DNA from: JADJVL01 sp046331545
Lineage (GTDB): Bacteria > Acidobacteriota > Holophagae > Holophagales > Holophagaceae
DNA: 64,000 nucleotides
Direction: 5' to 3'
Assembly (NCBI GenBank): GCA_046331545.1
Contig: JAXLQR010000002.1
Location: 2,294,001 to 2,358,000 of the forward strand
Shown: positions 30,469-39,330 of the stretch, in pieces
How positions within the stretch are numbered: position 1 is the stretch's first letter
How the letters are laid out: each line of letters opens with the position of its first letter
Position numbers and translations under genes: made by a program
The notes under the pieces: model-generated
What the model was told of the DNA's origin: nothing
The model's database searches: none
Seen by the model: the letters and a program-made list of their open reading frames with translations, nothing else

Positions 30469-32136
30469 TCAGTGTTCGTAGGTCGAGATGTCGCGGTCCT
30501 TCGTCTCCTTCAGGAAGAGCGCGCCGATCACCACGGTGATCAGGGAGACGACCACCGGGTACCAGAGCCCGAAGTAGATGTTGCCCTTCAGGGCCACGAT
30601 GGCCGTGGCGGTGAGCGGCAGCATGCCGCCGAACCAGCCGTTGCCGATGTGGTAGGGCAGGGACATCGAGGTGTAGCGGATGTTCGTGGGGAACAGCTCC
30701 ACCAGGAAGGCCGCGATGGGTCCGTACACCATGGTCACGTAGATCAGGAAGATGAACAGGATCAGCAGGGTCATCCCGTAGTTGACCTTCGACTTGTCGG
30801 CCTCCTTCGGGTAGCCCAGTTCCGTCAGGGCCTTCTTGAGGGCGGCTTCGGACTTGCCCTCCTTGTCCCAGCCCTCGACCCGGTAGGTGGCGTACTGGCC
30901 CGTGGCGGGGTTCTTTCCCGTGATCGTCGCCACCACCGGCTTGCCCGGTTCCGACGCCACCTTGAAGAAGTTCAGGCCCTGGTTCGAGAAGAAGCTGTTC
31001 ACCCGGTCCACCTCGCTGAACTTCGTCTTGGGGGTCACGAAGAGCACGAAGTTCTCGTCCTTGGGATCGGCGGCGACCTGGATCTGCGTGGTGTTCTGGA
31101 ACGACTCGAGGGCCGGGTTCACGTAGTGCGTGAGCGCCTTGAACATCGGGAAGTACGTGCAGGCCGCGATGAGGCAGCCCGCGAGGATGATCTTCAGCCG
31201 GCCGATCTTGTCGGACAGCCAGCCGAAGAAGATGAAGAAGGGCGTGCCGAGCAGGAGGGAGACCCCGATCAGGGTGTAGGTCGTCGCGAAGTCGAGCTTG
31301 AGGGTGATCTGCAGGAAGAAGAGGGCGTAGAACTGCCCCGTGTACCACACCACGCCCTGGCCCGCGGTGGCCCCGAGGAGGGCGAGGAGGGCGTACTTGT
31401 TGTTGGGGTACTTGAGGAAGCTGTCGGAGAGCGGGGCCTTGGACGTCTTGCCCTCGGCCTTCATCTTCTGGAACACGGGCGACTCGTGGAGCTTGAGGCG
31501 GATCCACACGGAGACGCCCAGCAGCGCGATGGAGACCCAGAACGGGATGCGCCATCCCCAGGAGGCGAAAGCCTCCTTGGCCATCCCGAGGCGGCAGGCG
31601 AGGATGATCGCCAGGGCCAGGAAGAAGCCCACGGTGGCCGTGGTCTGGATCCAGCTGGTGTTGAACCCGCGCCGGTCGTGGGCGGAATGCTCGGCGACGT
31701 AGGTCGCCGCGCCGCCGTACTCGCCGCCCAGGGCCAGGCCCTGGAGCAGCCGCAGGGTCACCAGGATGACCGGGGCCGCCCAGCCGATGGTGGCGAAGGT
31801 GGGCAGGAGGCCGACGCCGAAGGTGGAGAGGCCCATCACCACGATCGTGACGAGGAAGGTGTACTTGCGGCCGATGAGGTCGCCGATGCGGCCGAAGACC
31901 AGGGCGCCGAAGGGCCGGACCAGGAAGCCCGCCGCGTAGGTCGCGAAGGCCGAGAGCAGGGCCGCCGTCTCGTTGCCCTTCGGGAAGAAGAGGGCCGCGA
32001 AGAAGGGCGCCAGCGTGGCGTAGAGGTAGAAGTCGTACCACTCGAAGACCGTCCCGACCGAGGACGCCACGATCACCAGCTTCTCTTCCTTGGTGATGGG
32101 GGCCTTGGCGGCGACTTGTTCGGTTGCGATGGCCAT
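30469..32136 (-). CDS. MHS-family (ProP-like) metabolite:H+ symporter with soluble insert
   Basis: Major-facilitator transporter of the metabolite:H+ symporter group; substrate unknown (family members take organic acids, betaine or proline). 555 aa, about 100 longer than usual. Blocks seen: VFEWYDFYLYATLAPFFAAL, FGRIGDLIGRKYTF, LQGLALGGEYGGAATYVAEH, GWLSDKIGRLK and the final YGPIAAFLVELFPTNIRYTS. Between the helices around residues 325 and 445 there is a hydrophilic insert (from about PALESFQNTTQ to ADKSKVNYG) that probably forms a periplasmic or cytoplasmic domain. ATG 32136 follows CCAGGAGGCGCC; the longer open frame is rejected. Confidence 0.9.
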   Translation of the reverse strand: MAIATEQVAAKAPITKEEKLVIVASSVGTVFEWYDFYLYATLAPFFAALFFPKGNETAALLSAFATYAAGFLVRPFGALVFGRIGDLIGRKYTFLVTIVVMGLSTFGVGLLPTFATIGWAAPVILVTLRLLQGLALGGEYGGAATYVAEHSAHDRRGFNTSWIQTTATVGFFLALAIILACRLGMAKEAFASWGWRIPFWVSIALLGVSVWIRLKLHESPVFQKMKAEGKTSKAPLSDSFLKYPNNKYALLALLGATAGQGVVWYTGQFYALFFLQITLKLDFATTYTLIGVSLLLGTPFFIFFGWLSDKIGRLKIILAGCLIAACTYFPMFKALTHYVNPALESFQNTTQIQVAADPKDENFVLFVTPKTKFSEVDRVNSFFSNQGLNFFKVASEPGKPVVATITGKNPATGQYATYRVEGWDKEGKSEAALKKALTELGYPKEADKSKVNYGMTLLILFIFLIYVTMVYGPIAAFLVELFPTNIRYTSMSLPYHIGNGWFGGMLPLTATAIVALKGNIYFGLWYPVVVSLITVVIGALFLKETKDRDISTYEH

Positions 32137-32655
32137 GGGGGCGCCTCCTGGGTGGTTTCGGCGCGGGATCCGCGGCCGGAGGATGGGCGGGGCGGGCGCG
32201 CAGGGGAACGCTCCCTGGATGGGTGCGACGCGCCGGGTTGTCAGTCGCGGGGCAACGGGGCCGACCGCTTCAGGGAGTGGGTGTGGTCCAGGATGCTTCA
32301 AGGCCCTGTGACGCAGGGCACTCTTTCCATGGGGCGGGTGGGTCCAGCCGGGTGCGCCCGCCACCTCGGAACGGGGGGCGCTGGTGCGGCCCTGCGGGGC
32401 TGCGGCATCCAGAACCTCCGATGGGGGACTTCAGGATCAAATCTTCCGGAATGTATCCCCCGTGGCCGCGGGGTCAAGCAACCAAGGTCTCAAGACCCTC
32501 GAGGACCCTGGAGCCAAGCGTTCGTCGCGAGGCCATGTGCGGGCTCTGCAGACGCCCCGCTTGGGATTTCAAGGCATGGTGACGGGCATCACATTGGCGC
32601 CCGCTCTCCCGAGGACCTGGGCCACCCCCCTAAGATGGCCCCTGGGATCGCACGC
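32137..32655. other. 519-bp divergent intergenic region
   Basis: Non-coding gap between the leftward MHS transporter and the rightward metallophosphoesterase. Apart from the candidate minus-strand promoter near 32.46 kb I see no gene, tRNA or strong hairpin. Open frames across it are GC-rich shadows without ribosome sites. Confidence 0.6.
32450..32477 (-). promoter_or_regulatory. Candidate promoter for the MHS transporter
   Basis: Minus strand TTGACC (32472-32477), 16-base spacer, TACATT (32450-32455). It would give an unusually long leader of about 300 bases before the ATG at 32136. Confidence 0.4.
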
Positions 32656-33396
32656 ATGCGCCTTGCCCTCTTCGCGGACATCCATGGGAACCGGGAGGCC
32701 TTCGAGGCCTGCCTGCGCGACGCCCGCGCGCGCGGCTGCGACCGCACCGTCATCCTCGGGGACTGCGTCGGCTACGGCGCGGACCCGGCCTGGGTGGTGG
32801 ACCAGGTCATGGCCCTCGTCGCCGCCGGATCCGTGGCCGTCCTGGGCAACCATGACCGCGCCGTGGGGGACGCCCGGGAGGCCCTCGGCGCCGATGCCGA
32901 GACGGCGATGGCCTGGACCCGGGGCCAGCTGGGCGTGGACGCCCGGCGCTTCCTCGCGGGCCTCCCGCTCCAGGCCGAGGAGGAGGGCCGCCTGTACGTC
33001 CACGCCAGCGTGCCCCCCGGGCGCCGCTGGCCGTACCTGGACGGCCCCGAGGCGGCCGGGCGGGCCCTGCAGGCCTGCCGGGCCCAGGCCGTCTTCTGCG
33101 GCCACGTGCACATCCCGGCCCTCTACAGCCTCACCGCCGCGGGCCAGACCATCGCCTTCCATCCGGTGCCCGGCGCGCGGATCCCCCTCCTCCGCCACCG
33201 GCGATGGCTCGCGGTGCTGGGCTCGGTGGGCCAGCCCCGGGACGGCCAGACCGCGGCGGGCTACGCGCTGCTCGACCTGGCCCTCGGGGAGTTGACCTTC
33301 CTCCGGGTGCCCTACGATGTACGGGCCGCCGCGGCCAAGATCCGCGCCGCGGGGCTGCCCCGGTCCCTGGCCGACCGTCTGGAAGGAGGGCGCTGA
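32656..33396 (+). CDS. Metallophosphoesterase (calcineurin-like)
   Basis: Predicted two-metal phosphoesterase, 246 aa. Motifs: DIHGN (8-12), GDCVGYG, GNHD and GHVH, the four metal-binding blocks of the family. It resembles the YfcE/diadenosine-tetraphosphatase-like branch; substrate unknown. ATG 32656 gives a family-type start (MRLALFADIHGN); an in-frame ATG at 32635 is possible. One base separates it from the kinase gene, so the two are probably co-translated, which makes a link to the kinase's signalling plausible. Confidence 0.88.
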   Translation: MRLALFADIHGNREAFEACLRDARARGCDRTVILGDCVGYGADPAWVVDQVMALVAAGSVAVLGNHDRAVGDAREALGADAETAMAWTRGQLGVDARRFLAGLPLQAEEEGRLYVHASVPPGRRWPYLDGPEAAGRALQACRAQAVFCGHVHIPALYSLTAAGQTIAFHPVPGARIPLLRHRRWLAVLGSVGQPRDGQTAAGYALLDLALGELTFLRVPYDVRAAAAKIRAAGLPRSLADRLEGGR

Positions 33397-33397
33397 C

Positions 33398-34855
33398 ATG
33401 GGAGCCCTCCGCCTCGCCCCGGGCGCGGTCCTTGACGGATTCACGCTGAAGGAACTGGTCCACGCCGGGGGCATGGCCCGCCTCTGGGCCGTCGAGCAGG
33501 CGGGGATGGGCGCTTCCCTGCTGATGAAAGTGCCCGCCCTGGTGGAGGGCGCCGACCCCGCGGCGCTGGTCAGCTTCGAGATGGAGCAGATGATCCTGCC
33601 CCGCCTCGTGGGTCCCCACGTCCCGCGCTTCGTGGCCTGCGGGGACTTCAGCCTGCAGCCCTACCTCGTGATGGAGCGGATTCCGGGGCCCTCCCTGCTG
33701 GCGCGGCTTCCCGAGCTGCCGCTGCCGCCCCTGGAGGTCGCCGCCCTGGGGGCCAGGATCGCCGAGGCCCTGGACGATCTGCACCGGCAGCGGGTGGTCC
33801 ACCTCGACGTGAAGCCCTCCAACGTCCTCTTCCGGCCCACCGGGGAGGCGGTGCTGGTGGACTACGGGCTGTCCCGCCACGAGGAGCTCCCGGACCTCAT
33901 GGGGCAGCAGTTCCGCCTCCCCTACGGCACGGCGCCCTACATGGCCCCGGAGCAGGTCCTGGGGGAGCGCCGCGACCCCCGCAGCGACCAGTTCGCCCTG
34001 GGGGTGCTGCTCTACTTCTTCGTCACCGGGGTGCGGCCCTTCGGGGACCCCCAGCGTCTGTCGGGCCTGAAGCGGCGCCTCTGGCGGGATCCCGAACCGC
34101 CGCGGCGGCTCCGGCCCGACTGCCCGCCCTGGCTCCAGGAGATCATCCTCCGCTGCCTGGAGGTCCGGCCCGCGTGGCGCTATCCCACCGCGGCCCAGCT
34201 CGCCTTCGAACTCCGCCATCCCGACCAGGTGCGGCTCACCCAGCGGTCGGAACGGATGCGCCGGGACCCCTGGACCACCGTGATCCGCCGCCGCTTCGCG
34301 GAGGCCGACGCCCCGGGGATCCGGCCGCGCCCGGCGGCGGGCGTCGGCACCGACGCGCCCATCGTGGCGGTGGCCCTCGATCTCGCCGAGGCCGACCCCC
34401 TCCTCGGGGACGCCCTGCGGGAGCACGTGGCGCGGCTGCTGGGAACGCTCCCCGGCGCCCGGGTGGCCTGCCTCAACGTGCTGAAGCAGAGCCGGCTCAC
34501 CCTGGACACCAGCCTGGACGAGGCGGGGCGGAGCAAGGCCCTGCAGCGCCTGGTGGAGCTCCAGCACTGGGCGGGCCCCCTCAGCCTCGAGGAGGGCCGG
34601 GTGAGCTTCCACGTGTTGGAGTCCCCGCAGCCCGGGGCGGAGATCCTGCGCTACGCCCGGGCGAACCGCGTGGACCATCTCGTGCTGGGGGCCCGGGCGA
34701 AGTCCCTCCGGAGGACGCTCCTGGGCAGCGTGAGCGCGGAGGTGGCGGCCCAGGCCCCCTGCACCGTGACCGTGGTGCGGCCCCGGCGGCCCGGGCCGGA
34801 CGCCCAGGGTCCGGGCCCCGAGGAGGACACGGGGGACGGCTGGACGGTGGGCTGA
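33398..34855 (+). CDS. Ser/Thr protein kinase fused to a UspA domain
   Basis: Cytosolic Hanks-type kinase (residues about 15-275) followed by a universal stress domain (about 320-462); 485 aa, no membrane helix. Kinase residues seen: ATP-binding Lys44, the catalytic loop HLDVKPSN (Asp137, Lys139, Asn142), DYG (Asp155) in place of DFG, and MAPEQ (182-186). HRD is changed to HLD, the mark of non-RD kinases. The glycine loop is short (HAGGMA). The Usp part ends with a G(x2)...GS nucleotide-type motif (GARAKSLRRTLLGS). ATG 33398 is preceded by GGAAGGAGG. It likely phosphorylates or senses under stress; targets unknown. Confidence 0.9.
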   Translation: MGALRLAPGAVLDGFTLKELVHAGGMARLWAVEQAGMGASLLMKVPALVEGADPAALVSFEMEQMILPRLVGPHVPRFVACGDFSLQPYLVMERIPGPSLLARLPELPLPPLEVAALGARIAEALDDLHRQRVVHLDVKPSNVLFRPTGEAVLVDYGLSRHEELPDLMGQQFRLPYGTAPYMAPEQVLGERRDPRSDQFALGVLLYFFVTGVRPFGDPQRLSGLKRRLWRDPEPPRRLRPDCPPWLQEIILRCLEVRPAWRYPTAAQLAFELRHPDQVRLTQRSERMRRDPWTTVIRRRFAEADAPGIRPRPAAGVGTDAPIVAVALDLAEADPLLGDALREHVARLLGTLPGARVACLNVLKQSRLTLDTSLDEAGRSKALQRLVELQHWAGPLSLEEGRVSFHVLESPQPGAEILRYARANRVDHLVLGARAKSLRRTLLGSVSAEVAAQAPCTVTVVRPRRPGPDAQGPGPEEDTGDGWTVG

Positions 34856-34884
34856 GGCCTCGGGCCCCGGTGCTAGCGTGGAGC

Positions 34885-36021
34885 ATGGCGGACGCCGGGC
34901 CTGGCTCCGGGAGGCCGGGCCTCCCCCTTCGGATCCTCCGCGGATCCCTTCTGGCCAGCGGTCCCGCCGCGGCCCTGCTCTTCTACGGCGTGGCCGGCTG
35001 GCCCGACGCGGTCGAGCGGGTGTACGGCCGTTCCCTCTATCCCGCCTTCGACCGGTGCCTGGCGCGGCTCACGGCCTGGTGCTCCTGGTCCCTCGGCGAA
35101 CTGCTGCTCTTCGCCCTCGCGGCCTGGGCCCTGGTCTCCGCGGCGCAGGCCGCGACCGGGTTCCGGCAGGGGAGGAAGGAGGGGCTCCGCCGCCTCCGCG
35201 CCTGGGGGCTCGGAGCGGCCGCGGCGCTTTCTCTCCTGTATGCGGCCTTCGTGCTCGCCTGGGGCCTGAACTACCGCCGGCCGCCGCTCGCCTCGCGCCT
35301 CGCCTGGCCCGTCGCCCCCGCCTCCGCCGCCGAGCTCGGCGCCCTCTGCTCGGAGCTGGCCGTCCAGGTGAACGGCCTGCGGCGCGCGTGCGCACCCGAC
35401 GAAGCTCCGGCGAGCGTGCGGAACCGCGCGGCGGAAGGCTACCAGCGGCTCGGCGCCGCCCTGGCTCCCGCCGTCCCCGACCTGCGGCCGGCCCACCCCA
35501 AGTTCGCCCTGCTCAGCGCGCTGATGTCCCGCGCGCTCACCCACGGGATGGTGGTGCCCTGGACCCACGAGGCGCTGGTGAACCGGGAGACGCCCCCCGC
35601 CTCGCTGCCCTTCGCGCTGTGCCACGAGATGGCCCACCAGCGCGGCGTCGCCCGGGAGGACGAGGCCAACTTCGTGGGCTACCTCGCGGCGCGGCTGCAT
35701 CCCGACCCTGGCTACCGCTATTCCGCCCTGCGCTTCGCCCTGGCGGAGAGCCTCGGGAAGCTGGCCCAGGCCGATCCCGGAGCCGCCGCCCGAGTGGTCG
35801 AAGGCCTGGACCCCGCCGTCCGCGAGGACTACCGCCGGGACGCGGCCTGGTCGCGGCGGAACCGCTCCCGCTTCAGCGAGATCCAGGGCCGCGCCTACGA
35901 CCGCTACCTCAAGGCCCAGGGCCAGCGCGAGGGTGTCCGCAGCTACGGCCGGGTGGTGGACCTCCTGCTGGCGGAGCGGCGGATGCGGGCGGCCGGCGCC
36001 CTCCCCGCGGCCCTCCGCTAG
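34885..36021 (+). CDS. DUF3810-type membrane zinc-metalloprotease-like protein
   Basis: 378 aa. Three hydrophobic helices lie in the first 130 residues. A soluble region follows with HEMAH (residues about 249-253, from LCHEMAHQRG) and a later EDEANFVGYLAA, which fits a zincin HExxH with a downstream Glu ligand. DUF3810 proteins have this layout; no substrate is known. ATG 34885 lies 29 bases after the kinase gene, so it may belong to the same operon. Converges directly on the DUF456 gene with zero spacing. Confidence 0.8.
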   Translation: MADAGPGSGRPGLPLRILRGSLLASGPAAALLFYGVAGWPDAVERVYGRSLYPAFDRCLARLTAWCSWSLGELLLFALAAWALVSAAQAATGFRQGRKEGLRRLRAWGLGAAAALSLLYAAFVLAWGLNYRRPPLASRLAWPVAPASAAELGALCSELAVQVNGLRRACAPDEAPASVRNRAAEGYQRLGAALAPAVPDLRPAHPKFALLSALMSRALTHGMVVPWTHEALVNRETPPASLPFALCHEMAHQRGVAREDEANFVGYLAARLHPDPGYRYSALRFALAESLGKLAQADPGAAARVVEGLDPAVREDYRRDAAWSRRNRSRFSEIQGRAYDRYLKAQGQREGVRSYGRVVDLLLAERRMRAAGALPAALR

Positions 36022-36510
36022 CTAGAGCAGGAAGGCGTCCACGGCGAACCAGACGAGCAGGAAGGCGCCGAGGAGGCCCTTGCCCACCGCGCCCACCAGG
36101 AAGCCCAGGGCCGCCCCGGCCCCGGCCTTCAGCGCCTCCTTCCAGGGCCTGCGGGTGGCCAGTTCGGCGAGGCTGGCGCCGAGGAAGGGGCCGAGGAGGA
36201 TGCCGGGCAGGCCGAAGAAGAGGCCGAGGAAGCCGCCCGCCAGGGCCCCGAGGATGCCCGCCCGGCCCGCGCCGGCCATGCGGCTGGTCAGGGCCGTGGC
36301 GAGGGCGTCGAGCCCCAGCGCCACCAGGGCCGTGAGGGCGAACACGGCGACGGTCCACCAGGACAGGACCCCGGGTACCAGGAGCTTCACCGCCAGGGCG
36401 CCCAGGACCATGACGGGAAGGCCCGGCAGGACCGGAAGCCAGGCACCGAGGAAGCCGAGCAGCAGGAGCAGGACGCCGAGGACCCAGCCGAGCCAGGCGG
36501 TCCAGGCCAC
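36022..36510 (-). CDS. DUF456 integral membrane protein
   Basis: 162 aa, almost all hydrophobic: four to five helices with Gly-rich repeats (GALAGGFLGLFFGLPGILLG). This is the DUF456 pattern; function unknown. GTG start at 36510, seven bases behind the purine nucleoside phosphorylase stop, so probably co-transcribed with it. Confidence 0.8.
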   Translation of the reverse strand: MAWTAWLGWVLGVLLLLLGFLGAWLPVLPGLPVMVLGALAVKLLVPGVLSWWTVAVFALTALVALGLDALATALTSRMAGAGRAGILGALAGGFLGLFFGLPGILLGPFLGASLAELATRRPWKEALKAGAGAALGFLVGAVGKGLLGAFLLVWFAVDAFLL

Positions 36511-36517
36511 GGCGCCC

Positions 36518-37333
36518 TCAGGCCCGCAGGTCCCGGGCGAAGCGGCGCACCAGGGCCTCGAAATCCTTCGCCGCGGCCGCCCCCGCTTCGAGGACCTCCG
36601 CGTGGCTCAGGGGCTGGGGCAGCATCCCGGCGCCCATGTTGCAGAGGCAGGAGATGCCGGCGACCTTCAGGCCCTCGTGGCGGGCCACGATGGCCTCCGG
36701 CACGGTGCTCATGCCCACGGCGTCGGCTCCGAGCGCGCGGAAGGCGCGGATCTCGGCGGGGGTCTCGTAGCAGGGCCCGGTGACCGCGACGTAGACGCCC
36801 TCCTGCAGGCGCTGGCCCGTGGCCAGGGCCGCGGCGTGGATCTGCGCCCGCAGGTCCGGGTCGTAGGCGGCGGTCATGTCATGGAAGCGCGGCCCCGGCG
36901 GGACGTTCGGGCCGATGCAGGGGTTCGTCCCCATCGCGTTGATGTGGTCCGAGAGCACCATCAGCTCGCCCACCTTGAAGCGCCAGTTGATGGCGCCGGC
37001 GGCGTTGGTGAGCAGCACCGCCCTCGCCCCCAGCCGCCGGTGGAGTCGCATGGGGGCCGTCACCACCGCCATCGGGTGCCCCTCGTAGAAGTGGAAGCGG
37101 CCCGCCTGGAGCACGACCTTCCGGCCTTCCAGCTCGCAGAAGACCAGCTTCCCGGCGTGGCCCTCGACGCTCTGCGCGGGGAAGCCGGGGAGCTCGGTGA
37201 AGGGCACCGCCACGCCCGCCCGGGCCTCCGGGCTCCCGGCGAGGGCGCCCAGGCCGGAACCCAGGACGATGGCCAGCTCCGGCGCGAAGGGGGCCCGGGT
37301 CTGGAGGGCGGCGAGGGCGGCGTCGAGGTCCAT
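36518..37333 (-). CDS. punA: Purine nucleoside phosphorylase
   Basis: Cleaves guanosine/inosine with phosphate to base and ribose-1-phosphate (salvage). 271 aa, the length of the trimeric class. Motifs: ELAIVLGSGLGALAG, GRFHFYEGH, TNAAGAINWRFKVG and GPCYETPAEIRAFRALGADA. Nine bases after the lipoprotein gene that precedes it on the minus strand. Confidence 0.95.
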   Translation of the reverse strand: MDLDAALAALQTRAPFAPELAIVLGSGLGALAGSPEARAGVAVPFTELPGFPAQSVEGHAGKLVFCELEGRKVVLQAGRFHFYEGHPMAVVTAPMRLHRRLGARAVLLTNAAGAINWRFKVGELMVLSDHINAMGTNPCIGPNVPPGPRFHDMTAAYDPDLRAQIHAAALATGQRLQEGVYVAVTGPCYETPAEIRAFRALGADAVGMSTVPEAIVARHEGLKVAGISCLCNMGAGMLPQPLSHAEVLEAGAAAAKDFEALVRRFARDLRA

Positions 37334-37342
37334 GGGCGCGTC

Positions 37343-39196
37343 CTAGGGCTGCGCTTCGAGGGAGAGGGTGGCGGTGAAGTCCGGGACCTGGACGTCGGGG
37401 CTGACCAGCCTGACGAGCAGGAGGTAGACCAGCGGCGTGTCCTTGTTGCCCCGGAGCACGACCCGGTAGCCGGGATCGCTCGCGCCGGTGAAGACGTAGG
37501 GGACGCTGTTCGTGGGTACCCGGACCTCGAGGCGCGCCCCTGGGGGAAGCGCGGCGGAAAGCGACCCCAGCCTCAGCTGGTAGGCCGTGTCCTTGCTGAG
37601 GGTGAACCGGGTGTAGAAGGCCTCGGCGGAGCTGGTGTTGGGAAAGGCGCCGTCCACCTGCGTGGCCTTCGCCATGCTGAACCCGAAGGGGGCGAGGGCG
37701 CCCGCGTTGCTGTTGGGGTCCGCGCCCCAGTCCGTCACCGTGGCGGCGCCGGCCCCGCTGGTCGGCCTCGGCCAGGGGATGTTGAACGTGGCCGCGAGGG
37801 GCGTGAGCACCGAGTCGGGGAAGATCGCCGCGAGGTCCACCGGCTCGGAGGCGGACTTCAGATCCTTGAGGCGGGCCAGCTGCAGGAAGACGTTCGGCCG
37901 GTCGGTGGCGTCGCCCGGCGTGGTGATCGTGAAGTAGCGCGCGGTCGCCTGGGGATTGATCTTGGCCCAGTCGGTGGCCGTGCCCGGGCTGGGGAGGCTG
38001 TTGGCCTTCAGCACGATCTCCCAGGCGAGGCCCGCGAGGGCGGGGCCCGACGTGGCCCCGCTGGCCGTGGTCCCGAGGGCGCGGACGTCCGTGTTGAGGG
38101 TGGAGGCGGCGGTCGTGTCGGCGAGGTAGGGGGACTTGAGGATGGAGGCCGCCATCACGTAGGGCATCGCCTCGAGGATGGCCATTTCCGGAAGCAGGTC
38201 GGGCAGCGTCTTCCCGATGGGGAAGGCGTTGTAGGCGCCGGCGCCCCAGAGGCTGTTCCGCGCGAAGAGGGGCAGCAGGACGCCTTCGTCGAAGGCGTCA
38301 TCGTTGGAGGATCCACCCTTGATCGACCCGAAATAGTGGATGCTGGTGCCGCCCTGGGGATCGGCGGTCAGGGCGAGGGGGTAGCGGCTGCGGTCGTACT
38401 CGACGAAGCTGCCGCGGGCCTCCGAGACGCCCCGGCGGTAGTGGAGGTCGAGGGTCCGCCCCGGGCTGGGCGTCCCCAGGCCGCTGGCGCTGAAGCCATA
38501 GGCCGTGTCCAGGATCGCGAGCACGCGGCTGCCCGTTCCGGTGGGCTCCAGCGAGGCGTTGGCCAGCTGGCTGGAGGAAGGCACGCCGAGCCACCACTTG
38601 TCATCCAGTCCCACGTCGAAGGTGACCGTCGCGTCGGACGGCGCCCTCGTGGCCGGGGTGGGGTTCCCGGCGGGGGCGCTTCCATCCAGGCCCTTGCGGA
38701 GGGAGTAGACCACGCGATCGCTGATGGAGAGGTTGCTGTTGATCCCCGCGGGATCGCCGATGATCCGGATGGCGTTGCCCAGGACGGGGAGGGAACTCAC
38801 CACTTCGACGAAGTGGTCGGCGTCCTTCGTGACGCCCTTGAATGCGACGGTCCCCGTCTCGTCCGCGCCGAAGGACTGGACGGCCAGCCAGACCCTCGAT
38901 TTCGTCCCGTCGGGCGCCGTCTCGTCCTTGCCTTCCCACAGGACCACCTGGATGCCCCGGGCGGGCAGGGTCTTCCGGTTCGCCACGCTCGGGTCCAGCC
39001 CCGTGGGGACGCCAGCGGCGTCGGTCGCGAGGGGGATCCGCGTGTAGGTCACCTTGGCGGTGACCGTGATGGTGCCGGCGGTGGACCCGCTCCCCGAATT
39101 GTCGGACTTCTTGCCCGAGCAGCCGGCCAGCACGGCGAGCCCCAGCGCGGCGAGGAGGGCCCTCGTGGGGCGATTCAAGGGGAAGAGCCACGCCAT
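37343..39196 (-). CDS. Secreted lipoprotein of unknown function
   Basis: 617 aa. The signal peptide ends LAALGLAVLAGC (Cys26), followed by a SGKKSDNSGSGS linker. No domain is recognised; the first 150 residues look beta-rich (TITVTAKVTYTRIPL). The middle contains a WWLGVPSSSQLANASLEP region. ATG 39196 follows CCGAGG. It likely faces the periplasm or the cell surface. Confidence 0.8.
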   Translation of the reverse strand: MAWLFPLNRPTRALLAALGLAVLAGCSGKKSDNSGSGSTAGTITVTAKVTYTRIPLATDAAGVPTGLDPSVANRKTLPARGIQVVLWEGKDETAPDGTKSRVWLAVQSFGADETGTVAFKGVTKDADHFVEVVSSLPVLGNAIRIIGDPAGINSNLSISDRVVYSLRKGLDGSAPAGNPTPATRAPSDATVTFDVGLDDKWWLGVPSSSQLANASLEPTGTGSRVLAILDTAYGFSASGLGTPSPGRTLDLHYRRGVSEARGSFVEYDRSRYPLALTADPQGGTSIHYFGSIKGGSSNDDAFDEGVLLPLFARNSLWGAGAYNAFPIGKTLPDLLPEMAILEAMPYVMAASILKSPYLADTTAASTLNTDVRALGTTASGATSGPALAGLAWEIVLKANSLPSPGTATDWAKINPQATARYFTITTPGDATDRPNVFLQLARLKDLKSASEPVDLAAIFPDSVLTPLAATFNIPWPRPTSGAGAATVTDWGADPNSNAGALAPFGFSMAKATQVDGAFPNTSSAEAFYTRFTLSKDTAYQLRLGSLSAALPPGARLEVRVPTNSVPYVFTGASDPGYRVVLRGNKDTPLVYLLLVRLVSPDVQVPDFTATLSLEAQP

Positions 39197-39330
39197 GCAA
39201 ACCTCGGAAACACAAGAAAATCCAGGCTACCACGGGGCCCGGGCGGCGTCCCGCGGCATTGCGGGCGCCCTGCCTCCGGTGCGTCGGAGCGTGGAATGGT
39301 TCGAGGGTTCCGGGTGGCCGGCGCGGGCTG

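Noticed and set aside
30472..33396. Long plus-strand frame ending with the metallophosphoesterase
   Set aside because: Only the last 246 codons are family-like; the rest is antisense to the MHS transporter and non-coding gap.
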